64,000 nt of DNA, taken from contig WRAK01000009.1 in the NCBI GenBank assembly GCA_009780235.1, forward strand, positions 1 through 64,000, in the 5' to 3' direction. The notes under the pieces were generated by a model that was given only the letters and a program-made list of their open reading frames with translations, did not search any database and was not told the origin of the DNA. The stretch comes from Oscillospiraceae bacterium (lineage in GTDB: Bacteria; Bacillota; Clostridia; Oscillospirales; Oscillospiraceae). The translations under genes were made by a program, and so were the position numbers. The stretch's first letter is position 1. Each line of letters begins with the position of its first letter. Of the stretch, positions 31,153-41,099 are shown piece after piece.

Positions 31153-33993
31153 ATGAAGAATGTGCTCACTCCCATGTTCCATCGCGTCCAAAGATTCGAT
31201 GAAAAAAGCCCGCGCAACAAACGCATCGTCTATTACACCGTCTATACGATTCTGTTCGGCATCGTAGCGGCCTTGGTATTTTCTTCGTTTTTTCGAAACG
31301 ACAAATCTTTCATCTGGCACGCCGATGGCCTGTCCCAACACTATCCTACCCTCATCTATTACGGGGCAACTCTCAGAGAAATCCTCCGCAACTTCTTCGC
31401 CACAGGCGCACTCGACATCCCCCTGTGGAGTTTCAGCATCGGCTACGGCTCGGATACCCTGACCACCCTGCACTATTACGCAATCGGTGACCCGCTGGCA
31501 CTCCTCACCGCCTTTGTTCCCCTCAATCGGATGGAACTGCTTTACAACGCGTTGGTCATCCTCCGCATGGGCTTGGCGGGCATCGCTTTTTCCGCCTATT
31601 GCCACAAGATGGGCAGAGGCCGCTTTGCCACACTTTGCGCCTCTTTCACCTATGCGTTTTGCGCATTCGCCCTGCTCTTATCCGTGCGGCACCCCTTCTT
31701 TATCAACCCCATGATTTACCTCCCCCTGCTGCTCTTGGGCGTTGAGAAAATCCTGCGCAAAGAGCGGCCGTATCTGTTCATCGTCATGGTGTTCATCTCG
31801 CTCACGAGCAACTTCTACTTCTTCTACATGCTCGGCATCTTGGTGGCGGTCTATGTTCTGATACGCCTGTTCTTCATGGAATCCGGAACGGGGACCCGCA
31901 TCCGCAATCTGCTGTCGAATCTGCCGAGATTCGCCCTCTACGCCGGCACCGGGATACTCATGGCCTGCGTCATATTCATCCCCCAGCTCATTAAACTCTT
32001 CGCCACGACCCGTTGGAACGTAGAGCCCACCGTGGACATGTTCTATCCGCTTGAGCACTACCAAGGGCTGCTGACCAATTTCATCACCTCGGTCACACCG
32101 AGCTCCTGGACATCGTCCACCATAGGTACCACACCCATCGCCTTCCTCGCGGTGATTCTCTTATTTAGTACCCGAAAAAAACACAAGGCCCTAAAAGCAG
32201 GGTTTGTCGTATTGACCGTATTCCTGCTCTTCCCCTTCTTCGGCCATGTGATGAACGGATTCTCTTATGTCGCAAACCGCTGGCTCTTCGGCTATGTCTT
32301 TGTCATCTCCTTGATTTTAGCCACAATGCTTCCGCAAATGCTCAAGGCCACAACAAAACAGCTTCTTGCGGCCTCGGTGTTTTCGGCTGTCTGGCTCCTC
32401 GTCTACCTCACCGTACGCACCGCGCATACTGCTCACTTTTTGACGCCCTTTGCGGTCTTTCTCCTGTGCCTCGCCCTGCTCTGGGGCATACACGTCTTCA
32501 GAGCGCGCCCCGATGGATTGGGCAAGCACGGCAGAACCATTGCAAAGTCGGCCATCTTGGCACTAACACTAATCGGCATTCTAATACACGCCGGGCACAG
32601 ATATGCCATCACGGGTATGAACTACATCCATGAATTTGTCGACACCAACCAGTCACTCCACAGGCTGATAAACTCCGAGGCAGGGCTAATCGGCCGCATG
32701 GACAACACAGACCCCTTTCGGCACGACATGTGCAGGTTCACCACCGACACCCCTTTCCATGGGACAATGCTAAGCGGCACCATGGGCACCGAATACTTCT
32801 TCAGTTTAAACGAGGGGAGCATCTCCGCATTCGCGGAGGAAATCCTGCTCGACCGCTCGTTTGAAAACAAATACAGGGGGAATGATAACAGAGCCGCACC
32901 AAGCCTCCTCGCGAGCGTGCGCTATTTTGTCGTAAGACCCGGCCTCGGCGCGGCGATTCCCTACGGATTTACGAGAACCGAAATCGAAACCGACCACTTT
33001 GTCGTCTACGAAAACGACCACGCCCTCCCCTTCGGCTACACTTTCTCGGCTTACATCCCCCGTGAGCACTTCAAGGAGCTCACGCCCCTGCAAAGGCAAA
33101 ATGTCATGCTGCAAGGTGCCGTACTGGACGCAAGCCCGACCGTACTGCCTCGGATAGAACCTGTGCTGACCGATGTAACCCTTCCCTTCGAGCTGGAACT
33201 CGCAAGCGGTGTCACCCACGGAGACGGTGTGTTTACCGTAACCCAAGGAAATACCCACGTCGTCTTCCGCTTTATCGGCCTCGAAAACAGCGAGACCTAT
33301 CTATACATCGAAAACCTGCACTTCGAGCCGTTCCACCCCTTTGACCTCATCAGCGATGACGAGTGGGAGGCCATGTCCGTACATGAGCGAAACACACTAC
33401 ACATCCGAAACAGGCACTGGACCCGACCGGGGGGAGCTATCCTGTTCACACAGGCAGGCGCAGTACAAAAAAGCAACTCCATCCTCACCACCAGAGACCT
33501 CTACTATTACGGCAAACACGATTTCCTCATCAACATGGGCTACAACGAAGACGCGATGCAAGAAATCACACTCCGCTTCTCCACGCCCGGCATTTTCACC
33601 TTTGATGACCTCCAAGTCCTCGCCCAGCCCATGGACGGCTTCGCCGCACAAGCGGCCGCCCTGCGGGAGATCGTACCGCACCGCATCGAATTCGGCACCA
33701 ATCGCGTATGGGCAGATATTACCTTGGACGACACAAGGCTGCTCGCCTTCTCCATCCCCTACAACGGCGGCTGGTCCGCCTATGTAAACGGCGAGCCGGC
33801 CGACCTCCTGCGCATCAACACCATGTACATGGGCGTTCTGCTGGAGGCAGGAGCACATAGCATCGAACTGCGCTACTTCACCCCGGGACTGGCCCTCGGC
33901 CTCATCAGCTCCGGCGTCGGATTCCTCCTGTTCGCCGGAATAATCGTATTTTTCGAAGTGCGCATCCGACGCAAAAAGGCGGCCAAGTCTTAG
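31153..33993 (+). CDS. YfhO-family polytopic membrane protein
   Basis: 946 residues with about 12-13 membrane helices in the first 480 residues and again at the C-terminus, and a large extracytoplasmic beta-rich domain between (about 520-880). The extracytoplasmic loop after TM1 has the DGLSQHYP motif typical of the YfhO and GT-C-like glycosyltransferase families. B. subtilis YfhO decorates lipoteichoic acid with GlcNAc; the substrate here is unknown. ATG at 31153 has AAAGGAA 11 bases before, a slightly long spacing. It stands alone, divergent from rubrerythrin. Confidence 0.85.
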   Translation: MKNVLTPMFHRVQRFDEKSPRNKRIVYYTVYTILFGIVAALVFSSFFRNDKSFIWHADGLSQHYPTLIYYGATLREILRNFFATGALDIPLWSFSIGYGSDTLTTLHYYAIGDPLALLTAFVPLNRMELLYNALVILRMGLAGIAFSAYCHKMGRGRFATLCASFTYAFCAFALLLSVRHPFFINPMIYLPLLLLGVEKILRKERPYLFIVMVFISLTSNFYFFYMLGILVAVYVLIRLFFMESGTGTRIRNLLSNLPRFALYAGTGILMACVIFIPQLIKLFATTRWNVEPTVDMFYPLEHYQGLLTNFITSVTPSSWTSSTIGTTPIAFLAVILLFSTRKKHKALKAGFVVLTVFLLFPFFGHVMNGFSYVANRWLFGYVFVISLILATMLPQMLKATTKQLLAASVFSAVWLLVYLTVRTAHTAHFLTPFAVFLLCLALLWGIHVFRARPDGLGKHGRTIAKSAILALTLIGILIHAGHRYAITGMNYIHEFVDTNQSLHRLINSEAGLIGRMDNTDPFRHDMCRFTTDTPFHGTMLSGTMGTEYFFSLNEGSISAFAEEILLDRSFENKYRGNDNRAAPSLLASVRYFVVRPGLGAAIPYGFTRTEIETDHFVVYENDHALPFGYTFSAYIPREHFKELTPLQRQNVMLQGAVLDASPTVLPRIEPVLTDVTLPFELELASGVTHGDGVFTVTQGNTHVVFRFIGLENSETYLYIENLHFEPFHPFDLISDDEWEAMSVHERNTLHIRNRHWTRPGGAILFTQAGAVQKSNSILTTRDLYYYGKHDFLINMGYNEDAMQEITLRFSTPGIFTFDDLQVLAQPMDGFAAQAAALREIVPHRIEFGTNRVWADITLDDTRLLAFSIPYNGGWSAYVNGEPADLLRINTMYMGVLLEAGAHSIELRYFTPGLALGLISSGVGFLLFAGIIVFFEVRIRRKKAAKS

Positions 33994-34031
33994 GGGAACC
34001 CTAAAACCTAACCGCCCTTCCAGCCCCCGTC

Positions 34032-34243
34032 CTTTTCGCTAAAGCGAAAAAATAGAATCCGTCTTTTTTCGGAATTCATTTCCGAAAAAACTCCATAACC
34101 CGCCGCAGCGACCCGGCCCGCAGGCCGGTACCCCTCAAAAAATGCTTGCATTTTTTGAGGAAATGCCAAAGGGGTTTTGGAATTTACTTCCAAAACCCCT
34201 TTCTCTTTGTTCAGTCCAAATCAAATGCTTACACTTGATTTGA
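34032..34243. other. Cluster of hairpins between yfhO and the cold-shock gene
   Basis: In about 210 bases: TTTTCGCTAAAGCGAAAA; TTTTTTCGGAA-TTCATTTCCGAAAAAA; GGCCCGCAGGCC; CCTCAAAAAATGC-TTGCATTTTTTGAGG; AAAGGGGTTTTGGAA-TTTACTTCCAAAACCCCTTT (34169-34202); and AAATCAAATGC-TTACACTTGATTT. No ORF with a binding site. The penultimate one is suitably placed to end the cold-shock transcript. Confidence 0.75.
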
Positions 34244-34248
34244 TAGTC

Positions 34249-34461
34249 TTAGAGAGGCTGTACGTTGACCGCTCTGCTCTTCGCGCTGTTTTTGGGATCC
34301 GGCTCAGTCTCGTACTGAACTTTCTGACCCTCTTCCAGCGTCTTGAAGCCGTCAGTCTGGATAGCGGAGAAGTGTACGAACACATCCTCGCTGCCGTCAT
34401 CGTTGGAGATGAAGCCATAACCTTTGTCTGCGTTGAACCATTTGACTGTACCTGTCTGCAT
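34249..34461 (-). CDS. Cold-shock protein, CspA family
   Basis: 70 residues. [20 protein letters not shown] and [10 protein letters not shown] are the RNP1 and RNP2 motifs of the cold-shock domain. It binds single-stranded RNA/DNA and melts mRNA structure. AGGAGGC lies eight bases before ATG 34461. The gene has a leader of about 120 bases with a strong hairpin and a consensus promoter. Which csp paralogue this is cannot be told. Confidence 0.95.
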   Translation of the reverse strand: MQTGTVKWFNADKGYGFISNDDGSEDVFVHFSAIQTDGFKTLEEGQKVQYETEPDPKNSAKSRAVNVQPL

Positions 34462-34510
34462 GTGGTGCCTCCTGAAAAAAAAATGAGTGTTTGAAATCTG
34501 AACTCGACGA

Positions 34511-34563
34511 TCACTTGTTTTTAAAAACCCCGGAGCGGCTCCATAGCTTTTAAAAACAAGTGA
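34511..34563 (-). promoter_or_regulatory. Structured 5' leader hairpin of the cold-shock gene
   Basis: TCACTTGTTTTTAAAA (34511-34526) and TTTTAAAAACAAGTGA (34548-34563) form a perfect 16-base-pair stem; the 21-base loop includes GGAGCGGCTCC. It lies about 50-100 bases upstream of the start. Such leaders in csp genes act as temperature-responsive structures; that role here is inference. Confidence 0.7.
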
Positions 34564-34586
34564 GCAAACGGACAGATGACCTTGTA

Positions 34587-34615
34587 AGCATAGCACACGC
34601 TTTTGTTCATGTCAA
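34587..34615 (-). promoter_or_regulatory. Promoter of the cold-shock gene
   Basis: TTGACA (34615-34610), 17-base spacer, TATGCT (34592-34587) on the minus strand. The inferred transcript start near 34580 gives a leader of about 120 bases. Confidence 0.75.
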
Positions 34616-34739
34616 CAGAAAAAATCCGCATATGCCGTCGATTTGTGGTAAAAAAATTATTACCGACCGACTATGATTTAAAATACACTATATGTAGGGG
34701 ACGCACACCCGGGCATCCCGCAAGAGAAGGAGCGTATAT

Positions 34740-35414
34740 ATGACCGAATTCGACCGCCTCGGCCTCAAAGCCGTCATCTTCGACATGGACGGCCTGCTTT
34801 TTGATACCGAGGCCGTATACCTAGAAGCTTGGCCCCACGCGGGCCGCGCCCTCGGCATCACCATCGCCATAAAGGACATCAAAGACACCGTGGGCCGCCC
34901 GCCGTGGGATTACGAGGATTTTTTCCGAACCCGCTACGGCCCTGCCTTTTGCATGATAAAAGCCTTGGATGCCATTCGGGAATACGTCACCGATAAGTTC
35001 GAGACATACGGCATCCCCCTCAAGCCGGGCGCACGGGAGGTGTTGGAATTTTTGCACCAAAAGGGAATCCCCACGGCGATGGGCACGTCCAACCGCTCAA
35101 ACATAGTAGCCGCCTACCTCAAGGCCACAGAGATGACGCATTACTTCAACCCCATCGTCACCGGCGACATGGTAAATGAGGCCAAACCCGCCCCTGACAT
35201 CTACCTAAAAGCCGCCAAAGATTTGGGATTACGCCCCGAGCAATGCTTGGTGCTGGAAGATTCCCCCATCGGCGCAGAAGCCGCCTGCAGAGCGGGGTGC
35301 CGCACCGTGATAGTGCCGGATTTGGTGCAGCCGGATGATGTGATTCGGAGTAAGGTCTGGCGGGTGTTCGAGACGCTGGGAGATGTGCAAAAAACGTTGT
35401 TTGCACCCCAATAA
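34740..35414 (+). CDS. HAD-superfamily hydrolase, beta-phosphoglucomutase-like subgroup
   Basis: 224 residues. Motif I FDMDGLLFDTE with the nucleophile and acid-base Asp, motif II MGTSNRS, Lys in EAKPAPDIYLKA, and motif IV LVLEDSPIGAEAA. The helical cap follows motif I (class C1). Substrates in this group are small sugar phosphates or nucleotides; the particular substrate is not decidable. The HEAD of the protein is close to phosphatases of the YcjU/Gph type. The start at 34740 has AAGGAG seven bases before. Confidence 0.85.
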   Translation: MTEFDRLGLKAVIFDMDGLLFDTEAVYLEAWPHAGRALGITIAIKDIKDTVGRPPWDYEDFFRTRYGPAFCMIKALDAIREYVTDKFETYGIPLKPGAREVLEFLHQKGIPTAMGTSNRSNIVAAYLKATEMTHYFNPIVTGDMVNEAKPAPDIYLKAAKDLGLRPEQCLVLEDSPIGAEAACRAGCRTVIVPDLVQPDDVIRSKVWRVFETLGDVQKTLFAPQ

Positions 35415-35480
35415 ATTCTCTGCACCAATACTCCATTCCGGCAGTCGAGGGCGGTCGCCCCTATATTCAACCCCCCACTA

Positions 35481-35506
35481 AAAAAGAGCCGCATCCGCGG
35501 CTCTTT
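35481..35506. terminator. Terminator between HAD gene and ilvA
   Basis: AAAAAGAGCCGC-ATCC-GCGGCTCTTT, usable by both converging genes. Confidence 0.85.
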
Positions 35507-35513
35507 CCTCATA

Positions 35514-36722
35514 TCACCCCTGCCGTATCGGCACAATCTGAAACCCCTCACGCGCGAGTGCCGCTTTAATCTCCGCAATCTGCGCAAAATCCCGCGTCTC
35601 CATCGCAACCGTCAGGAAACAACTCGTAATCGCCATATTCGGATCAGACCCCGCATGGTGTACACTGGTCACGTTTGCCCCGCACGCGGAGATAATGCGG
35701 CTCACGCCCAGAAGCTGCCCCGGCTTGTCCTCCAATGCGATCTGCAAAGTCGCGTTCCGCCCGCTGGTCACAAGGCCGCGGGTGATCACACGGGACAAAA
35801 TGTTCACATCAATATTCCCGCCCGAGAGCAGGCAGACCACCTTTTTACCTTTCAGCGGCAACTTGTCAAACATCACCGCCGCCACACTAACGGCCCCCGC
35901 GCCCTCGGAGACCAGCTTCTGCTTCTCCATCAGCGTCAAAATCGCCGTCGCAATCTCGTCCTCACAGACGGTGACGATATCATCCACATACTTCTGCACC
36001 AAGTCCAGCGTATGCTCACCCGGCGTCTTGACGGCGATACCGTCCGCAAAGGTGGGAACCGTCTCCAATGTCACGGACGAGCCGCACTTCACGCTCTCGT
36101 ACATGCTCGGCGCGAGTGCCGCCTGCACGCCGTAAACTTTGATTTTCGGATTCAAATTCTTCACCGCATAAGCCACACCCGCAAGCAAGCCCCCGCCGCC
36201 CACAGGGACAACGACGGCATCCGCATCGGCAAGCTGCTCCAAGACCTCCAATCCGATGGTACCCTGCCCTGCGATGACGAGTTCATCATCAAACGGATGT
36301 ATCAAGGTAGCCCCTGTCTCGGCTTGGAGTTGCAGCGCATGGGCGTAGGCATCGTCATAGGTACCGTGCACCAACACAACCTCCGCACCCAACCGCTTCG
36401 TGGCCTCAACTTTGCTGATCGGCGCACCGTCCGGCATACAGATGACACTACGGATGCCCATCTCGGCAGCCGCAAGCGCAACGCCTTGGGCATGGTTCCC
36501 CGCAGAGCAGGCGAGAATCCCCGCCGCTTTCTGCTCGGGCGAGAGCTGACTAATCTTATAATACGCTCCCCGGAGCTTGAAGCTCCCGGTAAGCTGTAAA
36601 TTCTCCGTCTTGAGAAAAATCTGCGCATTCGCACCCAGATTCGTCGCGTCAATCAAATCCGTCTTACGAGCCACATCCTTGAGCACAAACGCGGCATGGT
36701 AAATTTTATCTAATGTCAGCAT
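35514..36722 (-). CDS. ilvA: Threonine ammonia-lyase (threonine dehydratase)
   Basis: 402 residues. PLP lysine in TGSFKLRGAY near residue 50, the SAGNHAQGVA loop, GGGGLLAG phosphate cradle and a C-terminal ACT domain (LQIALEDKPGQLLGVSRIIS). It makes 2-oxobutanoate, the isoleucine precursor. This single-ACT ~400-residue type is common in Clostridia; isoleucine feedback is likely but not proven. It is the last gene of the ilv operon. ATG 36722 has GGAGGAA upstream. Confidence 0.93.
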   Translation of the reverse strand: MLTLDKIYHAAFVLKDVARKTDLIDATNLGANAQIFLKTENLQLTGSFKLRGAYYKISQLSPEQKAAGILACSAGNHAQGVALAAAEMGIRSVICMPDGAPISKVEATKRLGAEVVLVHGTYDDAYAHALQLQAETGATLIHPFDDELVIAGQGTIGLEVLEQLADADAVVVPVGGGGLLAGVAYAVKNLNPKIKVYGVQAALAPSMYESVKCGSSVTLETVPTFADGIAVKTPGEHTLDLVQKYVDDIVTVCEDEIATAILTLMEKQKLVSEGAGAVSVAAVMFDKLPLKGKKVVCLLSGGNIDVNILSRVITRGLVTSGRNATLQIALEDKPGQLLGVSRIISACGANVTSVHHAGSDPNMAITSCFLTVAMETRDFAQIAEIKAALAREGFQIVPIRQG

Positions 36723-36742
36723 ATACGTGTTCCTCCGTTCGT

Positions 36743-36883
36743 TGTAGGGACGGCCATTGGCCGTCCGCCGTTTTCCTGTATTGCACAGCACATGATGAAA
36801 GCCGCGGACGGCCAATGGCCGCCCCTACCATACGAATGGTGCGTCGAAAACACGGCGGGGCGATTACCATCGCCCCCTACACC
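36743..36883. repeat. Two family A repeats between ilvA and ilvE
   Basis: TGTAGGGACGGCCATTGGCC...GGCCAATGGCCGCCCCTAC (36743-36828), then GGGGCGATTACCATCGCCCCCTACAC (36857-36882); the second supplies the ilvE TAG stop. Confidence 0.8.
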
Positions 36884-37938
36884 CGTATTCTCCAACCATA
36901 CGTATCCGCAATCTCGCCCCGTTGGATACCCGTCACCGTCTCGTAAAGCCGTGTAGCCAGCGGCCCCGTCCCGCCGTCCGCGATGGTCATAACGTCGTCC
37001 TGATACCGCAAGCGACCCACGGGCGTGATAACGGCGGCGGTGCCGGTGCCAAAGACTTCTTCCAAGGCCCCGGATTTCTGTGCAGCAACCAACTCGTCAA
37101 TAGAAATCGCCCGCTCCTCTACATCGAGGCCCCAGTCTCTACAGAGCGTCAGCACACTATCCCGTGTAATACCGGGCAAAATACTCCCGTTCAAAGCGGG
37201 CGTGACGACTTTGCCGCCTATCTTGAAGAAGATGTTCATGGCACCCACTTCTTCCACGTACTTGCGCTCCACGCCATCGAGCCAAAGCACCTGCGCATAG
37301 CCCTCTTTCTGTGCTTTCTGTTGCGCGGCCATGCTTGCGGCGTAGTTCCCGCCCGTCTTGGCGAACCCCACCCCGCCGCGAACGGCACGGACGTATTCAT
37401 CCTCCACCCAGATGCCGACAGGCTTTAAGCCCTCAGCATAGTACATTCCGCTGGGGGACATGATGATGACAAACAAAAAGTTCTTCGACGGCGCAACGCC
37501 CAAGAAAGGCTCCGTCGCGATGATAAACGGCCGTATGTAAAGCGAGGTCCCCGGCTCCGTCGGCACCCAATCGGCATCCAAATTCACGAGGGTCGAAACA
37601 GCCTGCACAAAGTCTTCCACGGGGATCTGGGGGATGCAGATTCTGTCGTTCGTAGCGTTTGTCCGCTCCCCGTTCTTATCGGGACGGAAGAGATAGACCG
37701 CACCGTCCGCGCTCTTATACGCCTTGAGTCCCTCGAACATCTCCTGCCCGTAGTGGAACACCATACAGGACGGCGAGAGCGTCAGGTCGGCATAGGGCAC
37801 GATGCGTGCGTCATGCCAGCCCTGTCCCTCGGTATAGTCCATGAGGAACATGTGGTCGGTAAAAATCCGCCCAAACCCGAGCGGCCCCGCGGGCTTCGGC
37901 TTGGGGGGGTGGTTGTTTGTGATTTTGATGTTTAGCAT
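36877..37938 (-). CDS. ilvE: Branched-chain amino acid aminotransferase
   Basis: 353 residues of fold-type IV PLP enzyme. YGQEMFEGLKAYK, the PLP lysine region (RKYVEEVGAMNIFFKIGGK), LPGITRDSVL and GTGTAAVITPVG are the BCAT hallmarks. It transfers amino groups between glutamate and the branched 2-oxo acids. ATG at 37938 has GGAGGAAT upstream. The stop codon lies in a repeat. Confidence 0.95.
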   Translation of the reverse strand: MLNIKITNNHPPKPKPAGPLGFGRIFTDHMFLMDYTEGQGWHDARIVPYADLTLSPSCMVFHYGQEMFEGLKAYKSADGAVYLFRPDKNGERTNATNDRICIPQIPVEDFVQAVSTLVNLDADWVPTEPGTSLYIRPFIIATEPFLGVAPSKNFLFVIIMSPSGMYYAEGLKPVGIWVEDEYVRAVRGGVGFAKTGGNYAASMAAQQKAQKEGYAQVLWLDGVERKYVEEVGAMNIFFKIGGKVVTPALNGSILPGITRDSVLTLCRDWGLDVEERAISIDELVAAQKSGALEEVFGTGTAAVITPVGRLRYQDDVMTIADGGTGPLATRLYETVTGIQRGEIADTYGWRIRV

Positions 37939-37978
37939 GGGGTATTCCTCCTTGGTGCTGTTACACGGAACGCATAAA

Positions 37979-38287
37979 TGTGTTCCCTACATGTACGTGA
38001 TTTCGTAGGGAACGGATTTATCCGTTCCGTCTGTTATCACAGGGGCGGCCGCCCGCGTCTCTGGTGATATGTTTTGTGGTTTGGGAAACGTGCGGACACG
38101 CAATGCGCGCCCCTACACTAGGTTGGCGGTATTTTGCAGGGGCGAATTGTGTTCGCCCCTGCCCTTATTCCCCTCCTTGGAGGGGTGCCGCCGCAGGCGG
38201 TGGGGTGGTGCCCTTCGTAGGGGTCGATGCCCACATCGACCCGTGAGGGGGGCGTTGTAGGGGCGACCGGGGTCGGTCGCCCCTACA
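37979..38287. repeat. Repeat-packed ilvE-ilvD intergenic region
   Basis: At least six palindromes in about 300 bases: GTAGGGAACGGATTTATCCGTTCC (38004-38028); a pair CAGGGGCGGCCGCCCG...GCGCGCCCCTACA (38040-38117); GCAGGGGCGAATTGTGTTCGCCCCTGCC (38137-38162); a family B half (CCCCTCCTTGGAGGGGTGCC, GCAGGCGG, 38168-38207); GTAGGGGTCGATGCCCACATCGACCC (38218-38243); and TGTAGGGGCGACCGG...GGTCGCCCCTACA (38256-38287). No gene. Confidence 0.8.
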
Positions 38288-38292
38288 TAGGC

Positions 38293-39957
38293 CTATTTCG
38301 GCAAAATCGCGCCCTTATCGGCACTACTCACGAGCTTCGCATATCGCGCCAAATACCCGTGCTTCACTTTCGGCTCCGGACAGACCCAAGCCGCACAGCG
38401 TTTTGCCAATTCCGCATCGGACACTTTCAACTCCAGCTTGCTGCCCGGGATATCAATCGCAATCAAATCGCCTTCTTCCACGAGGGCAATCACACCGCCC
38501 GCCATGGCCTCGGGGCTGATGTGGCCAATGGCCGCCCCGCGGGTCGCACCGGAGAAGCGGCCGTCCGTGATAAGAGCCACGCTCTCACCCAAACCCATGC
38601 CGCTGATAGCGGCGGTGGGGGCAAGCATCTCTTTCATGCCCGGCCCGCCCTTGGGGCCTTCGTAGCGGACAACCACCACGTCTCCGGGCTTAATTTTATC
38701 ATTGTAAATGGCCTCTGTGACCGCCTCCTCGGAGTCGAACACACGGGCAGGCCCCTCGTGTACCATCATCTCAGGCACAACGGCGGACTGCTTGACCACG
38801 CATCCGTCCACAGCCAAATTCCCCTTGAGCACCGCAATCCCCCCGGACTGCGAATACGGCGTCTCGGACGGTCGGATAACTTCGGGGTCTAAGTTCACGA
38901 CCCCTGCCAAATTCTCGCCCATGGGCTTGCCCGTAACAGTCTGCACCGTCTCATCGAGCAGGCCCTTTTTCGCCAGTTCCCGCATGACCGCATACACGCC
39001 GCCGGCCATGTCCAAGTCCTCAATATAGCTGTCCCCCGCAGGGGCGAGCTTGCAGAGCGTCGGCGTACGTGCGCTGACTGCGTGGGCATCCATGAGCGTC
39101 AGCGGCACGCCCGCCTCGTTGGCGATGGCGGGCAGATGGAGCAGGGTATTCGTCGAGCAGCCCAGAGCCATGTCTACCGTCAGCGCATTGTTAAATGCGG
39201 CGGGTGTCATGATGTTCGAGGGCTTGATGTCATTCCGGATCAAATCCATCACCTGCATCCCGGCCCGCTTGGCCAGCCGCAGACGAGCGGAGTAAACAGC
39301 GGGAATCGTCCCATTCCCCGGCAGAGCCATACCGATGGCTTCACTCAGGCAGTTCATGGAGTTCGCCGTGTACATCCCCGCGCAGGAACCGCAGGTGGGG
39401 TTTGCGTTCGCCGTGTAGTCTTCCAGCGCGGCATCGTCCATCTTCCCGGCGTGGTGTGCACCCACGGCCTCAAACATATCGGAGAGACAAGAGCGGCTCT
39501 TGTCCCGCATCCGCCCCGCCAGCATCGGCCCGCCGGAGCAAAAGATGGTCGGGATATTCAACCGTGCCGCCGCCATGAGCAGGCCCGGCACGTTCTTATC
39601 GCAGTTGGGAATCATCACCAGCCCGTCAAAGGCGTGCGCCATCGCCATGGCCTCGGTACTGTCACAGATGAGGTCACGGGTAATCAGCGAATACCGCATC
39701 CCCTCATGCCCCATCGCCAGCCCGTCACAGACGGCGATAGCGGGAAACGCAATCGGCGTCCCCCCCGCGGCCAAAACCCCGGCTCTGACGGCCTCGGTAA
39801 TCTTATCGAGGTGCATATGCCCCGGGACAATTTCATTGTGTGAGTTGACTATCCCAACCAAGGGCCGGGACAAATCCTCCTCGGTAAGCCCCAAAGCATA
39901 GAGCAAACTCCGATGCGGCGCACGTTCCACGCCTTTGGTCATTCGATATGAGCGCAT
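38293..39957 (-). CDS. ilvD: Dihydroxy-acid dehydratase
   Basis: 554 residues. The Fe-S cluster cysteines lie in PTCGSCAGM and NCDKN, with [17 protein letters not shown]; the C-terminal end has [22 protein letters not shown]. It converts dihydroxyisovalerate and dihydroxymethylvalerate to the oxo acids. AGGAGG precedes ATG 39957 by nine bases; the ORF runs further upstream through a repeat without a credible start. Confidence 0.95.
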   Translation of the reverse strand: MRSYRMTKGVERAPHRSLLYALGLTEEDLSRPLVGIVNSHNEIVPGHMHLDKITEAVRAGVLAAGGTPIAFPAIAVCDGLAMGHEGMRYSLITRDLICDSTEAMAMAHAFDGLVMIPNCDKNVPGLLMAAARLNIPTIFCSGGPMLAGRMRDKSRSCLSDMFEAVGAHHAGKMDDAALEDYTANANPTCGSCAGMYTANSMNCLSEAIGMALPGNGTIPAVYSARLRLAKRAGMQVMDLIRNDIKPSNIMTPAAFNNALTVDMALGCSTNTLLHLPAIANEAGVPLTLMDAHAVSARTPTLCKLAPAGDSYIEDLDMAGGVYAVMRELAKKGLLDETVQTVTGKPMGENLAGVVNLDPEVIRPSETPYSQSGGIAVLKGNLAVDGCVVKQSAVVPEMMVHEGPARVFDSEEAVTEAIYNDKIKPGDVVVVRYEGPKGGPGMKEMLAPTAAISGMGLGESVALITDGRFSGATRGAAIGHISPEAMAGGVIALVEEGDLIAIDIPGSKLELKVSDAELAKRCAAWVCPEPKVKHGYLARYAKLVSSADKGAILPK

Positions 39958-39981
39958 GGCAAAAAACCTCCTAAATCGCTG

Positions 39982-40067
39982 CGTAGGGGCCGATGCCCAC
40001 ATCGGCCCGTTACACAGGTGCAATACCTTGAGAAAACGACGGGGCGATGTGGGCATCGCCCCCTACA
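39982..40067. repeat. Family A repeat between ilvD and ilvC
   Basis: CGTAGGGGCCGATGCCCACA TCGGCCC and GGGGCGATGTGGGCATCGCC CCCTACA. Confidence 0.85.
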
Positions 40068-40079
40068 AAAAACCTATTC

Positions 40080-41099
40080 CTAGTTAGAAGCCGTATCCAA
40101 ATCCGAATCGTTCTTCCACAGCATGTTCTCGCGCAGCTCTTTGCCGACGATTTCCATCGGGTGCTTCTCCAGCGCGGCACGTCTTTCGTTGAAGAGCGGG
40201 CGGCCCGCTTTGTGTTCTTTGATCCAGTTCTCAGCGAACTTGCCGCTTTGGATGTCGGCCAGCACGGCGCGCATCCGCTCTTTGGTCTCCTCGGCGGGAA
40301 GCACTCTCGGGCCGGAGACGTATTCGCCGTATTCGGCAGTATCGGAGACGGAATAGTTCATCCCGGCTATCCCGGCCTTGTTGACAAGGTCAATGATGAG
40401 CTTCAGCTCGTGAATGCACTCAAAATACGCACTCTCCGGGGAGTACCCGGCCTCGACGAGCACTTCAAACCCGCAACGCATCAGGTCAACCACACCGCCG
40501 CAGAGCACGGTCTGCTCGCCGAAGAGGTCTGTCTCGGTCTCTTCGGTCATGGTTGTCTCCAAAACGCCTGCCCGTCCGCCGCCGATGCCTGCGATGTAAG
40601 CGAGGGCGATGTCCATGGCCTTACCCGTGGCGTTCTGCTCCACGGCAACCAAGCTCGGCACGCCTTTGCCCGCCATGTACTGCCCGCGCACCGTGTGGCC
40701 GGGACCTTTGGGGGCGGCGAGGAACACGTCCACATCCGCAGGGGGCGTAATCTGTTTGAACCGAATCGCAAAACCGTGGGCGAAAGCCAGTGCCTTGCCC
40801 GTGGTGAGATGCGGTGCGATTTCAGCGGCGTACACTTCGCCCTGTACTTCATCGTTGATGAGAATCATCACAATGTCGCCCGCCTTGGCGGCTTCGGCTA
40901 CGGTCATAACGGTAAAGCCGTCCTTCTCCGCCTTCGGCCAAGACTTACTGCCCTTCCGCAGACCGACGACCACATTCACACCGGAATCTTTCAAATTCAG
41001 CGCGTGGGCGTGCCCCTGTGAACCGTAACCGATAATAGCGACAGTTTTGCCGTCTAACACCTGAATATTACAATCCTTCTCATAAAACATGTTTGCCAT
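40080..41099 (-). CDS. ilvC: Ketol-acid reductoisomerase (NADP+)
   Basis: 339 residues, class I KARI. Rossmann motif [25 protein letters not shown], and KARI knot ligands in [12 protein letters not shown] and E-L-K-L-I-I-D. The basic LRKGSKSW segment suggests NADPH. It isomerises and reduces acetolactate and acetohydroxybutyrate. The start overlaps the ilvN coding end by 20 bases. AAGGAG is eight bases before ATG 41099. Confidence 0.96.
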   Translation of the reverse strand: MANMFYEKDCNIQVLDGKTVAIIGYGSQGHAHALNLKDSGVNVVVGLRKGSKSWPKAEKDGFTVMTVAEAAKAGDIVMILINDEVQGEVYAAEIAPHLTTGKALAFAHGFAIRFKQITPPADVDVFLAAPKGPGHTVRGQYMAGKGVPSLVAVEQNATGKAMDIALAYIAGIGGGRAGVLETTMTEETETDLFGEQTVLCGGVVDLMRCGFEVLVEAGYSPESAYFECIHELKLIIDLVNKAGIAGMNYSVSDTAEYGEYVSGPRVLPAEETKERMRAVLADIQSGKFAENWIKEHKAGRPLFNERRAALEKHPMEIVGKELRENMLWKNDSDLDTASN

